The notes below the pieces were generated by a model. The model had not been told where the DNA came from. It ran no database searches and saw only the letters and a program-made list of their open reading frames with translations. The position numbers were made by a program, and so were the translations under genes. A stretch of DNA of 13,538 nucleotides from JBGPIK01 sp041484845 (GTDB lineage: Bacteria > Desulfobacterota > Binatia > UBA9968), in NCBI GenBank assembly GCA_041484845.1, contig JBGPIK010000157.1, forward strand, positions 1 through 13,538. The letters run 5' to 3'. How positions within the stretch are numbered: position 1 is the first letter of the stretch; each line of letters starts with the position of its first letter. Below are positions 1 to 7,199 of this stretch, piece after piece.

Positions 1-30
1 ACACCAATTTGAACGGCATGTACCTGACGA

Positions 31-97
31 CATGGAGTATGGGAGTATTGGAGTGTTGCCCTTAACTCACAGTACTCCATCACTCCATTGCTCCATG
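31..97. repeat. Imperfect inverted repeat built of GGAGT words
   Basis: The arms at 31-57 and 71-97 match at 20 of 27 positions when one is reverse-complemented, around a 13-nt loop. Each arm is itself a degenerate tandem of an 8-9 nt word such as TGGAGTAT. It could fold as a hairpin ahead of the aldehyde dehydrogenase gene. The right arm contains a possible TTG start (88), which is why that start is doubted. Bases 1-30 hold no gene that I can recognise. Confidence 0.75.
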
Positions 98-147
98 ATC
101 TACAAGCGCCTGAGGCGCTCGACAGCGCTCTGCAACACAAACATTCA

Positions 148-1692
148 GTGAATAACTCAACACTATCCGTGCGCAACCCGGCGACTCTGGAACGGATCGC
201 TGAGTTACCCGTTGCGTCCGCGGCGGAAGTCGCAGCCGCGGCCACCCGCGCGCGCAAGGCTCAACTGCTGTGGCAAGCTAAGAGTTTTGCTGAACGGGCA
301 AAGCTACTCTTCCGTTTTCGCGATTTGCTGATCGACGAACAAGAACAGCTCGCTGATATTATTACGGCGGAGAGCGGCAAGCCACGATCGGAGGTGTATG
401 GCAACGAGCTATTTTATGTCTGCGATGTCATCGGTTTCTGGGCCAAGAATGCCGCGAGGTTTCTAAAACCAATAAAGATTCGGCCTCACCTTTTCATGTT
501 CAAGACAAAAAAGGTCACTTCCACTCAATATCCACTGGGAGTGATCGGGATTATCAGTCCGTGGAACTTTCCCTTGGTGCTGACCGCCGGTGACGCCGTG
601 CCCGCTCTCATGGCTGGTAACGCCGTACTCATCAAGCCGTCGGAATTAACTCCGCTCACCGCGCTTTTCGTTACAGAGTTGGCGCAGAAAGCCGGATTTC
701 CAGATGATCTTTTACAGACGGTCATAGGCGCGGCTGAAACCGGTCAGACCCTCATTGATCATGTCGATATGATCGCTTTTACGGGCAGTGTTGAAGTCGG
801 TAAGCTTGTGGCGCAGCGCGCCGCCGAGCGACTTATTCCTATCTCGTTAGAGCTCGGGGGAAAAGACCCCGCGATCGTTCTCAAGGACGCCAACATGGAG
901 CGCGCGGCCAATGCTTGTGTTTGGGGAGCCTTGATGAACTCCGGACAAGTCTGTACCTCGATTGAACGGATTTACGTCGAGGAGCCGGCATACGAGACCT
1001 TTGTCGCCAAAGTTGTCGAAAGGGTTCGCGCGCTGCGACAAGGCGCTAGCCATGAAGAAATCGAACTCGGCAGCATGAGCTCCGAAGAGCAATTCGAAAA
1101 GGTCAAAGCCCAGGTCAACGAAGCGATCGCGAAGGGTGCCAAAGCTCTCACCGGCGGTCGAGCGAATCCACATTTTCGCGGATTTTTTTATGAGCCGACC
1201 GTCCTCATAGACGTGACACAGGACATGGCAGTCGTCAGAGAAGAAACTTTCGGCCCGGTGATACCTATCATCAAGGTGCGCGATGCCGACGAGGCGATTC
1301 GCATGGCCAATGACTCGCGCTATGGTTTGGATGCGTGCATTTTCACTCGCGACAAGCAAACGGCGGCCCGGATGGTCGATGAGATCCATACCGGCACGGT
1401 GTGCATCAACGATGGCTTGGTCAACTATATAATCCCCGATACTCCCATGGGCGGCGTGAAAGATAGTGGCTTTGGCCGCCGCCATGGCGCAGAAGGGATT
1501 CGCAAATATTGCCAACAAAAGACGGTCGTGGTGGACCGTCTTGGTTTAAAAAGCGACTTCCCGTGGTTTCCGGCGAGCCGCAAGAAAACCGAGCAAATGC
1601 GCCGTCTGATAACTCTGCTGTGGCGCTCAGGTTGGAAAAACAAGCTTCGCTCCCCTGGCCGCGCCCGTCAGAGCACCGATCGCTTGAACTAG
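148..1692 (+). CDS. NAD(P)-dependent aldehyde dehydrogenase
   Basis: Oxidises an aldehyde to the carboxylic acid with NAD(P)+. Numbering from GTG at 148 (514 residues), the ALDH-superfamily signatures appear in order: SPWNFPL with the active-site Asn near 140, KPSEL, FTGSVEVGK, LELGGKD with the general-base Glu near 235, NSGQVC with the catalytic Cys near 269, and EETFGPV with the cofactor Glu near 366. A basic tail of about 45 residues follows the usual ALDH end, with Arg/Lys- and Trp-containing amphipathic character; membrane association is possible but unproven. The start is uncertain. An in-frame TTG at 88 lies inside an inverted repeat, GTG at 148 precedes the conserved VRNPAT segment, and neither has a clear ribosome binding site. 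The UbiD-family gene follows after 61 nt, suggesting a shared operon. The substrate cannot be read from the sequence; succinate-semialdehyde or an aromatic aldehyde are possibilities. Confidence 0.9.
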   Translation: MNNSTLSVRNPATLERIAELPVASAAEVAAAATRARKAQLLWQAKSFAERAKLLFRFRDLLIDEQEQLADIITAESGKPRSEVYGNELFYVCDVIGFWAKNAARFLKPIKIRPHLFMFKTKKVTSTQYPLGVIGIISPWNFPLVLTAGDAVPALMAGNAVLIKPSELTPLTALFVTELAQKAGFPDDLLQTVIGAAETGQTLIDHVDMIAFTGSVEVGKLVAQRAAERLIPISLELGGKDPAIVLKDANMERAANACVWGALMNSGQVCTSIERIYVEEPAYETFVAKVVERVRALRQGASHEEIELGSMSSEEQFEKVKAQVNEAIAKGAKALTGGRANPHFRGFFYEPTVLIDVTQDMAVVREETFGPVIPIIKVRDADEAIRMANDSRYGLDACIFTRDKQTAARMVDEIHTGTVCINDGLVNYIIPDTPMGGVKDSGFGRRHGAEGIRKYCQQKTVVVDRLGLKSDFPWFPASRKKTEQMRRLITLLWRSGWKNKLRSPGRARQSTDRLN

Positions 1693-1753
1693 CGTCACGA
1701 TTCGACTAAGTAAGAGTGATCGTTCGACTGAAAACAAATACCGAGGAGAATTT

Positions 1754-3130
1754 ATGGCTAAAGATCTTCGCAGTTTTATCGCCCTAGAGGACAAGAAGCG
1801 GCCGGGCTCAATCATTCGGGAAAAAAACTTTATCGACGCCAATAATTATGAGACGGTTGCGTACCTGAAACATCTCGACGTCCGCAACGACCCAAAAATG
1901 GTCCTGTTTGAGAACGTACCCGCTTTGAACGGTCAGAAATCCGATTCCCCTATGTTTTATAACCCCTGGGTTACCCGCCACTATGTCGGTGACTCACTCG
2001 ACATGGGGGAGATCAAATCCTACATGGACGTGAGTCGTGAAGTCGCCAATCTGGAATTGCAGAAAGGCACAGTGGAAGTTATCGCTCCCGGCAAGGCGCC
2101 GGTGAAGGAGATTGTTTTAACCGGTGATAAAGCCGATCTCAGAATACTGCCGATGCCCATGCACCAGCAAGGCGATGTCGCCCCCTATCATACGATGACG
2201 TGCGCCATGAAGGCGATCAACCGCGACTTTTACGATATAACTTTCACCAAAAACAGATATTACGAACCTCGGCGGATGAGCTTTTCCGCGCATAAACATC
2301 ACCATCTCGAAGCGATGGCCTGCGAGTATGAGGAAAAAAATAAGCGTGCACCGGTGATCGTTATTTTAGGCCACCATCCGGCCTTTTTTCTTTCCACCTG
2401 TTGCATGACGCCGTACGGAAACAATGACTATTTGACGGCCTCCGCATTTCTGCGCGAGCCCTTGCGCCTGACACCCTCAACCACCTGGGGGGAAGATTTC
2501 CTCGTTCCCGCAGATGCGGAAGTGATCATTGAAGGCGAAATTCCGCCCGGGGTCCGCGATAGCCAAAATCCCTTCGGCGAGATACTCGGCTACGCGCAGC
2601 CGGAGATGAAAGTTCCCGTGATTGAAGTCACAGCGATTACGGCCCGGAAGAACGGCATCGTGCAAGATTTTTGGCCGGGTCACATGGACCACTGGAATCT
2701 CGGCAGCATCCCAAAGGAAGGCAGCGTCTATAACGTCATTAAGAAGAACATCCCGGGAATCAAGGCCATTCATCTTGCGGCGTCGGGCTGCGGCCGATGC
2801 ATTTGCTATATTTCGATCAAGAAGGAATTTGAAAACGAGCCGAACAAAGCCGGTATGCAAGCCTTTGTCGAAATGCCCAATTTAAAGCTCGCGGTTATCG
2901 TCGATGAGGACATCGACGTTTTCAATGAAAGAGAAGTCATGTGGGCCGTAGCCACTCGGGTCCATTGGGAGAAAGATATTGAAATTATCCGTGAAGTACA
3001 AAGTTTCCGCGGCTGGTTAGGCGACGCGGTTGCCATCATTGACGCGACCATTCCGCTCAAAGGCGGATGGCCGGTACGCAACGAGGTTGAACCGGCGGCT
3101 TTTGAGCGCGTCGCAAGGTTCTTCAAGTAA
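1754..3130 (+). CDS. UbiD-family (de)carboxylase-like protein, divergent active site
   Basis: A 458-residue UbiD-family protein; characterised members use prenylated FMN for reversible decarboxylation of aromatic or unsaturated acids. Family hallmarks are VIIEGEIPPG (258-266), NPFGEILGY (272-280) and the C-terminal VDEDIDV segment followed by WAVATRVHWEKD. The start is well supported by GAGGAGA about 7 nt upstream. The NPFGE glutamate (E276) would be the proton-donor Glu (E282 of Aspergillus niger Fdc1). The position five residues earlier is Gln271, where Fdc1 and E. coli UbiD have Glu (E277 in Fdc1). The segment DITFTKNRYY (161-170) shows no clear equivalent of the conserved prFMN-contacting Arg (R173 in Fdc1). 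It may therefore act on an unusual substrate, or not be a decarboxylase. No UbiX-type prenyltransferase is in the window. It sits 61 nt after the aldehyde dehydrogenase and 12 nt before the selenoprotein gene. Confidence 0.88.
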   Translation: MAKDLRSFIALEDKKRPGSIIREKNFIDANNYETVAYLKHLDVRNDPKMVLFENVPALNGQKSDSPMFYNPWVTRHYVGDSLDMGEIKSYMDVSREVANLELQKGTVEVIAPGKAPVKEIVLTGDKADLRILPMPMHQQGDVAPYHTMTCAMKAINRDFYDITFTKNRYYEPRRMSFSAHKHHHLEAMACEYEEKNKRAPVIVILGHHPAFFLSTCCMTPYGNNDYLTASAFLREPLRLTPSTTWGEDFLVPADAEVIIEGEIPPGVRDSQNPFGEILGYAQPEMKVPVIEVTAITARKNGIVQDFWPGHMDHWNLGSIPKEGSVYNVIKKNIPGIKAIHLAASGCGRCICYISIKKEFENEPNKAGMQAFVEMPNLKLAVIVDEDIDVFNEREVMWAVATRVHWEKDIEIIREVQSFRGWLGDAVAIIDATIPLKGGWPVRNEVEPAAFERVARFFK

Positions 3131-3142
3131 AGGAACCGCACG

Positions 3143-3490
3143 ATGGCCGACAAGATCAGATTCATCTACAAAGCGACCTGAACCAGCTGTCGTAAGGCAA
3201 GAAGTTTCTTGCAGGCCAGGAAGATCGCTTTTGAAGAAAGAGAGTACAGCAAGAATCCGCTTTCCGAATCGGAGTTGCGCGATCTGATCGGCGCAGGACC
3301 TATAGAGAATTTCTTAAACACGCGCACTCCGCTTTACCGTGAAAAGAACATGAAGCAGAAGCCCCCCACCAAAGAAGAGGCGATCAAGCTGATGTTAAAG
3401 GATCCCAATCTTCTTAAAAGGCCGGTGATCATCAAGGGTAAAAAGAAACTGACCGGCTTCAATGAAGCTGACTTGAAACAGTTGCTTTGA
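3143..3490 (+). CDS. ArsC/Spx-like selenoprotein (in-frame TGA read as selenocysteine, UxxC motif)
   Basis: ATG at 3143 opens a frame that meets TGA at 3179-3181 (codon 13) and then continues without a stop to TGA at 3488-3490, giving 115 residues. The reading around the TGA is YKAT-U-TSCRKA, the N-terminal active site of ArsC/Spx thioredoxin-fold proteins, with Sec13 in place of the first Cys of CxxC and Cys16 as the partner. Downstream, LLKRPVIIKGKK and LTGFNE match the C-terminal part of this family, and the length suits it. AGGA lies 8 nt before the ATG. A SECIS-like hairpin follows the TGA. Gene callers ignoring recoding would start at TTG 3209 and lose the active site. Likely a thiol/selenol oxidoreductase or arsenate-reductase-like enzyme; true arsenate reduction is not shown. 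It is 12 nt after the UbiD-family gene, so probably in the same operon. No selA, selB, selC or selD is in the window. Confidence 0.85.
3179..3219 (+). promoter_or_regulatory. Bacterial SECIS element candidate
   Basis: After the TGA (3179-3181), GCAAGA (3197-3202) pairs with TCTTGC (3207-3212) as a perfect 6-bp stem. The tetraloop is AGTT, with G at the second loop position. The loop begins 21 nt after the TGA. The published bacterial SECIS rules ask for a short stem, a small apical loop with a G in its first two positions, and 16-37 nt from the UGA; all are met. CCTG (3177-3180) could pair with CAGG (3211-3214 or 3216-3219) to put the UGA at the stem base. Confidence 0.75.
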
Positions 3491-3500
3491 ATTGTCAGAG

Positions 3501-3519
3501 CCGCCCGCCTGGCGGGTGG
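3501..3519 (+). other. GC-rich hairpin between selenoprotein and DUF2294 genes
   Basis: CCGCCCGC (3501-3508) and GCGGGTGG (3512-3519) form an 8-bp stem, including one G-T pair, around a CTG loop, 11 nt after the selenoprotein stop. No T-run follows, so it is not an intrinsic terminator. It may protect mRNA ends or set the translation ratio of the two genes. Confidence 0.5.
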
Positions 3520-3543
3520 TCACGTCGTGCTGGCCGGCTTGGC

Positions 3544-3921
3544 ATGAAAACCAAAGGCGAAATCGAAGCTCAGATAAGTCAGGCCATCGTGCAGTTCGAG
3601 ATCGATTACATGGGGCGCGGCCCGAAGGAGGCCCGGAGCTATGTAATCGAGGACATGGTGCTCGTGCGCCTTAAAGGGGTACTCACCTTGGCCGAGCAAC
3701 AGCTAACCAAAAGCAGTGAAGGCAGCGAATTGGTCAAAAAGATGCGCGCAACACTGATCGAAAAAGCCAAGCCGCTTCTTTTTCAAGTCATTGGCGACAT
3801 CACGGGATCTAAAGTCGCCAATCTCTACACCGATATTAGTACGGCTTCAGACGAACGGGTATTTGTATTCAGCCTGGAGCAACTATTAGAATTCCAGCTC
3901 GCGCGAAAAAAAGGCGCTTGA
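3544..3921 (+). CDS. DUF2294 / MpsC-family protein
   Basis: A 125-residue cytosolic protein with no signal peptide or membrane segment. The YMGRGPKEAR segment, the VIEDMVLVRLKGVLT core, the AEQQL segment and LYTDIST followed by ERVFVFSL are characteristic of DUF2294, which databases also name the Na-translocating system protein MpsC family. The biochemical role of the family is not established. ATG 3544 is preferred because MKTKGEIEAQI is where the family homology begins. An in-frame TTG at 3487, overlapping the previous stop codon, would add an unrelated Arg/Gly-rich leader read through the GC-rich hairpin. No good ribosome binding site precedes 3544, so expression may depend on coupling to the selenoprotein gene 53 nt upstream. 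It is the last gene before a terminator. Confidence 0.85.
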   Translation: MKTKGEIEAQISQAIVQFEIDYMGRGPKEARSYVIEDMVLVRLKGVLTLAEQQLTKSSEGSELVKKMRATLIEKAKPLLFQVIGDITGSKVANLYTDISTASDERVFVFSLEQLLEFQLARKKGA

Positions 3922-3948
3922 CTGCGCGATAAGGGTATTTAGTATAAA
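3918..3948 (+). promoter_or_regulatory. Sigma-70-like promoter candidate ahead of the structured RNA
   Basis: TTGACT at 3918-3923 overlaps the stop codon of the DUF2294 gene. TATAAA at 3943-3948 (19-nt spacing) or TAGTAT at 3940-3945 (16-nt spacing) could be the -10. Spacing is not ideal for the first choice. Its position directly ahead of two hairpins and a terminator suggests a short independent transcript. Confidence 0.4.
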
Positions 3949-3952
3949 TTCG

Positions 3953-4041
3953 TCCGACGATCTCCCGAACGGTTACGATGAAGTAACCAGTCGGGGAATT
4001 GGCCGACCTCAGAAACAGTTGGTTTCGGGTCGGCTTTTTTT
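3953..4041 (+). ncRNA. Candidate short structured RNA, family not recognised
   Basis: About 85-90 nt between a promoter-like sequence and a strong terminator. Hairpin 1 has an outer CCCGA/TCGGG stem, a 2x2 internal loop (AC/AG) and an inner GGTTAC/GTAACC stem closed by a GATGAA loop (about 3974-3996). Hairpin 2 is the terminator. No open reading frame of note is present. It does not match the ZTP, fluoride, glutamine, cyclic-di-GMP, SAM or guanidine riboswitch cores that I could recall. It may be a small RNA, an attenuator leader, or only the 3' end structure of the upstream operon. Confidence 0.35.
4002..4041 (+). terminator. Rho-independent terminator
   Basis: GCCGACC (4002-4008) pairs with GGTCGGC (4028-4034), an inner GAAAC/GTTTC stem adds to it, and seven T's follow at 4035-4041. 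It should end transcription of the aldehyde dehydrogenase-to-DUF2294 operon and any short RNA starting near 3953. Confidence 0.9.
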
Positions 4042-4262
4042 GAACGCAGCGCTTAACCAGAAACCACCTCAGATTACCAGTCGGCGTGGGGCGCCGGAGG
4101 ATCGTGTTTGTTCGTCCGAATCATTTGCGGCACATTTGCAATGCGTTGACACAAATTTCTCGATGTGGTGTGGATAGGTATTGCCTGCCCGTAGCGGACA
4201 GCGCGCGCGCAAAGCCGTGTTGCCACAAATTGGCGTCCAGATATGATTAGAAAGGATCGATA

Positions 4263-5135
4263 ATGAGCAACGATATTTTACCCGGTCTGACACTCTACAA
4301 CCGGGGTAAAGTTAGAGACATCTACGGCATTGATGACAAACTATTGCTGGTCGCTACGGATCGAATATCCGCCTTTGATGTCGTCCTGCCCACCGATATT
4401 CCCGAGAAAGGAAAAATTCTCACGGCGCTTTCGGTTTACTGGTTCGAAGTGATGAAGGATATCATTCCCAATCATCTCATCACGACGGACGTGAATCGTT
4501 TTCCGGCCGTTTGCCAGCCCTATACGAGTCAACTCGAAGGACGTGCGATGCTCGTCAAGAAAAGCCATCCTGCGCCGGTGGAATGCATCGTGCGAGGCTA
4601 CCTTTCCGGCTCCGGGTGGAAGGATTATGAGAAGACGGGAGCCGTCTGCGGCATTCCTCTGCCAAAAGGGCTGTTGGAAGCTTCACGCCTTGACGAACCG
4701 ATCTTCACGCCGTCTACAAAAGCCCCGGTCGGCGCGCATGACATCAACATCACCTTTGCTGAAATGATTGAGAAAGTGGGCAAGGCAAGGGCCGAAGGAA
4801 TGCGCGATGCAACTGTTGCCATCTACAGTCGCGCGCGCGATATCGCTGAGAAAAAGGGAATCCTCATCGCCGATACGAAGCTCGAGTTCGGCATCGAAGG
4901 CACTGACATTATCCTCATCGATGAAATACTCACTCCGGATTCCTCCCGTTTCTGGCCGGCCGACCACTACCAACCCGGCAAAACGCCCGATAGCTTCGAC
5001 AAACAATTTGTCCGCGATTATCTCATCAACCTGCCATGGGACATGAAATCCCCGCCGCCGATTTTACCGCCGGAGATCGTAAAGAAAACACAAGAGAAAT
5101 ACCGCGAGGCACTCCGCCGGCTCATTCAGGACTGA
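4263..5135 (+). CDS. purC: Phosphoribosylaminoimidazole-succinocarboxamide synthase (SAICAR synthase)
   Basis: Joins CAIR and aspartate using ATP to make SAICAR in de novo purine synthesis, in the cytosol. The 290-residue protein carries RGKVRDIY near the N-terminus, DRISAFDVVLP, ECIVRGYLSGSGW, the STKAPVGAHD segment, LIADTKLEFG and LIDEILTPDSSRFWP. These are the nucleotide- and substrate-binding signatures of PurC, and the length suits the longer bacterial form. AAAGGA lies about 7 nt before ATG 4263. The 221-nt upstream gap contains a consensus-like TTGACA at 4146-4151 with only a weak -10, so it is probably transcribed on its own after the 4041 terminator. The gene is convergent with thiC, and its stop codon lies inside a long inverted repeat. 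No other pur synthesis gene is adjacent. Confidence 0.97.
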   Translation: MSNDILPGLTLYNRGKVRDIYGIDDKLLLVATDRISAFDVVLPTDIPEKGKILTALSVYWFEVMKDIIPNHLITTDVNRFPAVCQPYTSQLEGRAMLVKKSHPAPVECIVRGYLSGSGWKDYEKTGAVCGIPLPKGLLEASRLDEPIFTPSTKAPVGAHDINITFAEMIEKVGKARAEGMRDATVAIYSRARDIAEKKGILIADTKLEFGIEGTDIILIDEILTPDSSRFWPADHYQPGKTPDSFDKQFVRDYLINLPWDMKSPPPILPPEIVKKTQEKYREALRRLIQD

Positions 5136-5214
5136 GTAACGAGTGCTGATGACTGAGTAAGGACTCGGGGCGGAGTTTCCTCTCCCCCGTACTCAGTCCT
5201 CATCGCTCAGTCCT
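5128..5214. repeat. Long imperfect inverted repeat between convergent purC and thiC
   Basis: AGGACTGAG (5128-5136) is a perfect reverse complement of CTCAGTCCT (5206-5214). Inside it, GATGACTGAGTA (5148-5159) matches the reverse complement of 5190-5204 with a 3-nt gap, and CGGGG faces CCCCCG across a TTTCCTC-type loop. The ACTGAGTA and AGGACT words recur within the arms. The repeat overlaps the purC stop (5133-5135) and ends 5 nt before the thiC stop, so it may act as a bidirectional terminator or mRNA-end stabiliser. Confidence 0.75.
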
Positions 5215-5218
5215 TTTC

Positions 5219-7162
5219 TCAGTTCACCTTCGGCGCGGCTCTCAGCGCGACGTCGCTCGGATCATCTCCGTGGGACTCACTTAGATCGCGATAGAGTTCC
5301 GAGCCCGCTTTCTTAAATTCCTCCGCCTTTTCCTGCATGCCGACTTCCAAAGCCGCCTGCTCCTCCAACCCTTTCTGGGCGGCGTATTCGCGCACATCCT
5401 GAGTGATTTTCATGGAACAGAAATGCGGCCCGCACATGGAGCAGAAGTGAGCCACTTTAGCGCCTTGTGCCGGTAGCGTCTCGTCGTGAAACTCACGCGC
5501 GGTGTCGGGATCCAAGCTTAGATTGAACTGATCTTCCCAGCGAAACTCGAAGCGCGCCTGACTCAAGGTGTCGTCGCGCAGCTGCGCGCCCGGATGGCCC
5601 TTCGCCAGGTCCGCGGCGTGGGCGGCGATTTTGTAGGCGATGACGCCGTCCTTGACGTCTTTTTTGTCCGGCAGGCCCAGGTGCTCTTTCGGCGTCACAT
5701 AGCAAAGCATTGCGGTGCCGTACCAACCGATCATAGCCGCGCCAATGGCGCTCGTGATGTGATCATAGCCCGGCGCAATATCGGTAGTCAGAGGTCCAAG
5801 GGTATAAAATGGCGCTTCATCGCACAGCTCGAGTTGTTTGGTCATGTTTTCGTGGATCAGGTGCATCGGCACATGGCCGGGTCCCTCGATCATCACTTGC
5901 ACGTCATGCTTCCATGCAATTTGGGTCAGTTCGCCCAACGTCGCGAGCTCGCCGAACTGCGCCTCATCGTTAGCATCGGCAATCGATCCAGGCCGTAGCC
6001 CGTCGCCTAGCGAAAACGCGACATCGTAGGCCTTCATAATCTCGCAGATCTCTTCGAAGCGCGTGTAGATGAAGTTCTCCTTATGATGGGCGAGACACCA
6101 CTTGGCCAGGATCGAGCCACCGCGCGAGACAATGCCGGTAACCCGTTTAGCCGTGAGCGGGACATAGCGTAGCAGCACGCCGGCGTGGATAGTGAAATAA
6201 TCGACGCCTTGTTCCGCCTGCTCGATCAGCGTATCGCGGTAGATTTCCCAGGTGAGCTCTTCGGCTTTGCCGCCGACCTTTTCGAGCGCTTGATAAATCG
6301 GCACGGTCCCGATGGGCGCCGGAGAATTGCGTAAAATCCATTCGCGCGTCTCATGAATATTATCGCCCGTTGAAAGATCCATGACGGTGTCGGAGCCCCA
6401 ACGTGTCGCCCAAATCATTTTTTCAACTTCTTCTTCAACGGACGAGGCGACCGCAGAGTTGCCGATGTTGGCATTGATCTTAACCAGAAAGTTTCGCCCG
6501 ATGATCATGGGCTCGGTTTCCGGATGATTGATATTCGCCGGGATAATCGCACGACCGCGCGCCACTTCATCGCGGACGAACTCGGGAGTCACGAACTTAG
6601 GAATCGACGCCCCAAAGCTGTTCCCGCCGTGCGTGCGCGCTGCGCCGTTCTCCAGGGCTTGTCGGCGGCCGATATTTTCGCGAATGGCGATGTACTCCAT
6701 CTCGGGAGTGATCATGCCTTCTTTGGCGTAGTGCATCTGCGAAACGTTGCTCCCTGGTTTGGCCCTCAGAATGGGCCGTCGCGAGCTATCGGGGAAGCGT
6801 TCGGTAGCGCCGTTCGCGGAACCATTCTTACCATTGGCAGCGGCATAGCCCGCGCCGGAAATCTCTTCGACATCGCCGCGGGCTTTGATCCAACCCAAAC
6901 GGAGCGGACTTAAGCCTTTACGAATCTCGGTGACGATCGTCGCATCCGTGTAGGGCCCGGATGTGTCGTAAACTAAAAAAGGAGCAGTCGTATGGCCGTT
7001 GCCGGATTGTCCTTCATAGCCATTCGAAAGGTGAATCGCTCGCATGCCGACTTTCACTTCAGGATGCTCATGGCTATCAACGTAGACTTTCTGCGAAGCC
7101 GGCAAAGGCGCCGTGGTAATTCCGTTTTGCTTTGAATCGTGCTGGTTTTTGGAGTTCGCCAT
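5219..7162 (-). CDS. thiC: Phosphomethylpyrimidine synthase
   Basis: A radical-SAM enzyme that rearranges aminoimidazole ribotide to HMP phosphate in thiamine synthesis. The 647-residue product has the ThiC core, including the MIIGRNFLVKINANIGNS, WGSDTVMDLSTG, EGPGHVP and PLTTDIAPGYDHI segments. The C-terminal CxxCxxxxC motif (Cys574, Cys577, Cys582) binds the [4Fe-4S] cluster. GGGAGGG lies 6 nt before the ATG and fixes the start. It follows the NuoI-like gene by 37 nt on the same strand and is probably co-transcribed. I searched the leader of that pair for the conserved TPP-riboswitch core (CUGAGA, then the CUGAUCUGGAUAAUGCCAGCG-like half) and did not see it. That is unusual for thiC. Confidence 0.97.
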   Translation of the reverse strand: MANSKNQHDSKQNGITTAPLPASQKVYVDSHEHPEVKVGMRAIHLSNGYEGQSGNGHTTAPFLVYDTSGPYTDATIVTEIRKGLSPLRLGWIKARGDVEEISGAGYAAANGKNGSANGATERFPDSSRRPILRAKPGSNVSQMHYAKEGMITPEMEYIAIRENIGRRQALENGAARTHGGNSFGASIPKFVTPEFVRDEVARGRAIIPANINHPETEPMIIGRNFLVKINANIGNSAVASSVEEEVEKMIWATRWGSDTVMDLSTGDNIHETREWILRNSPAPIGTVPIYQALEKVGGKAEELTWEIYRDTLIEQAEQGVDYFTIHAGVLLRYVPLTAKRVTGIVSRGGSILAKWCLAHHKENFIYTRFEEICEIMKAYDVAFSLGDGLRPGSIADANDEAQFGELATLGELTQIAWKHDVQVMIEGPGHVPMHLIHENMTKQLELCDEAPFYTLGPLTTDIAPGYDHITSAIGAAMIGWYGTAMLCYVTPKEHLGLPDKKDVKDGVIAYKIAAHAADLAKGHPGAQLRDDTLSQARFEFRWEDQFNLSLDPDTAREFHDETLPAQGAKVAHFCSMCGPHFCSMKITQDVREYAAQKGLEEQAALEVGMQEKAEEFKKAGSELYRDLSESHGDDPSDVALRAAPKVN

Positions 7163-7199
7163 TGTGATCCCTCCCTTGAATCGGAGTTGCTCTTACCGG

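Noticed and set aside
847..1518. 223-codon minus-strand open frame inside the aldehyde dehydrogenase gene
   Set aside because: It is fully covered by a gene with all ALDH motifs, shows no family signature of its own and is a codon-bias shadow.
3487..3543. TTG 3487 as start of the DUF2294 gene
   Set aside because: The added residues come from a GC-rich hairpin and are not part of the family.
3953..4041. ZTP (pfl) riboswitch controlling purC
   Set aside because: The AACCA and CGGGGA pieces look faintly similar, but the conserved CCGCCUGGGC segment is absent, and the terminator lies more than 200 nt before purC.
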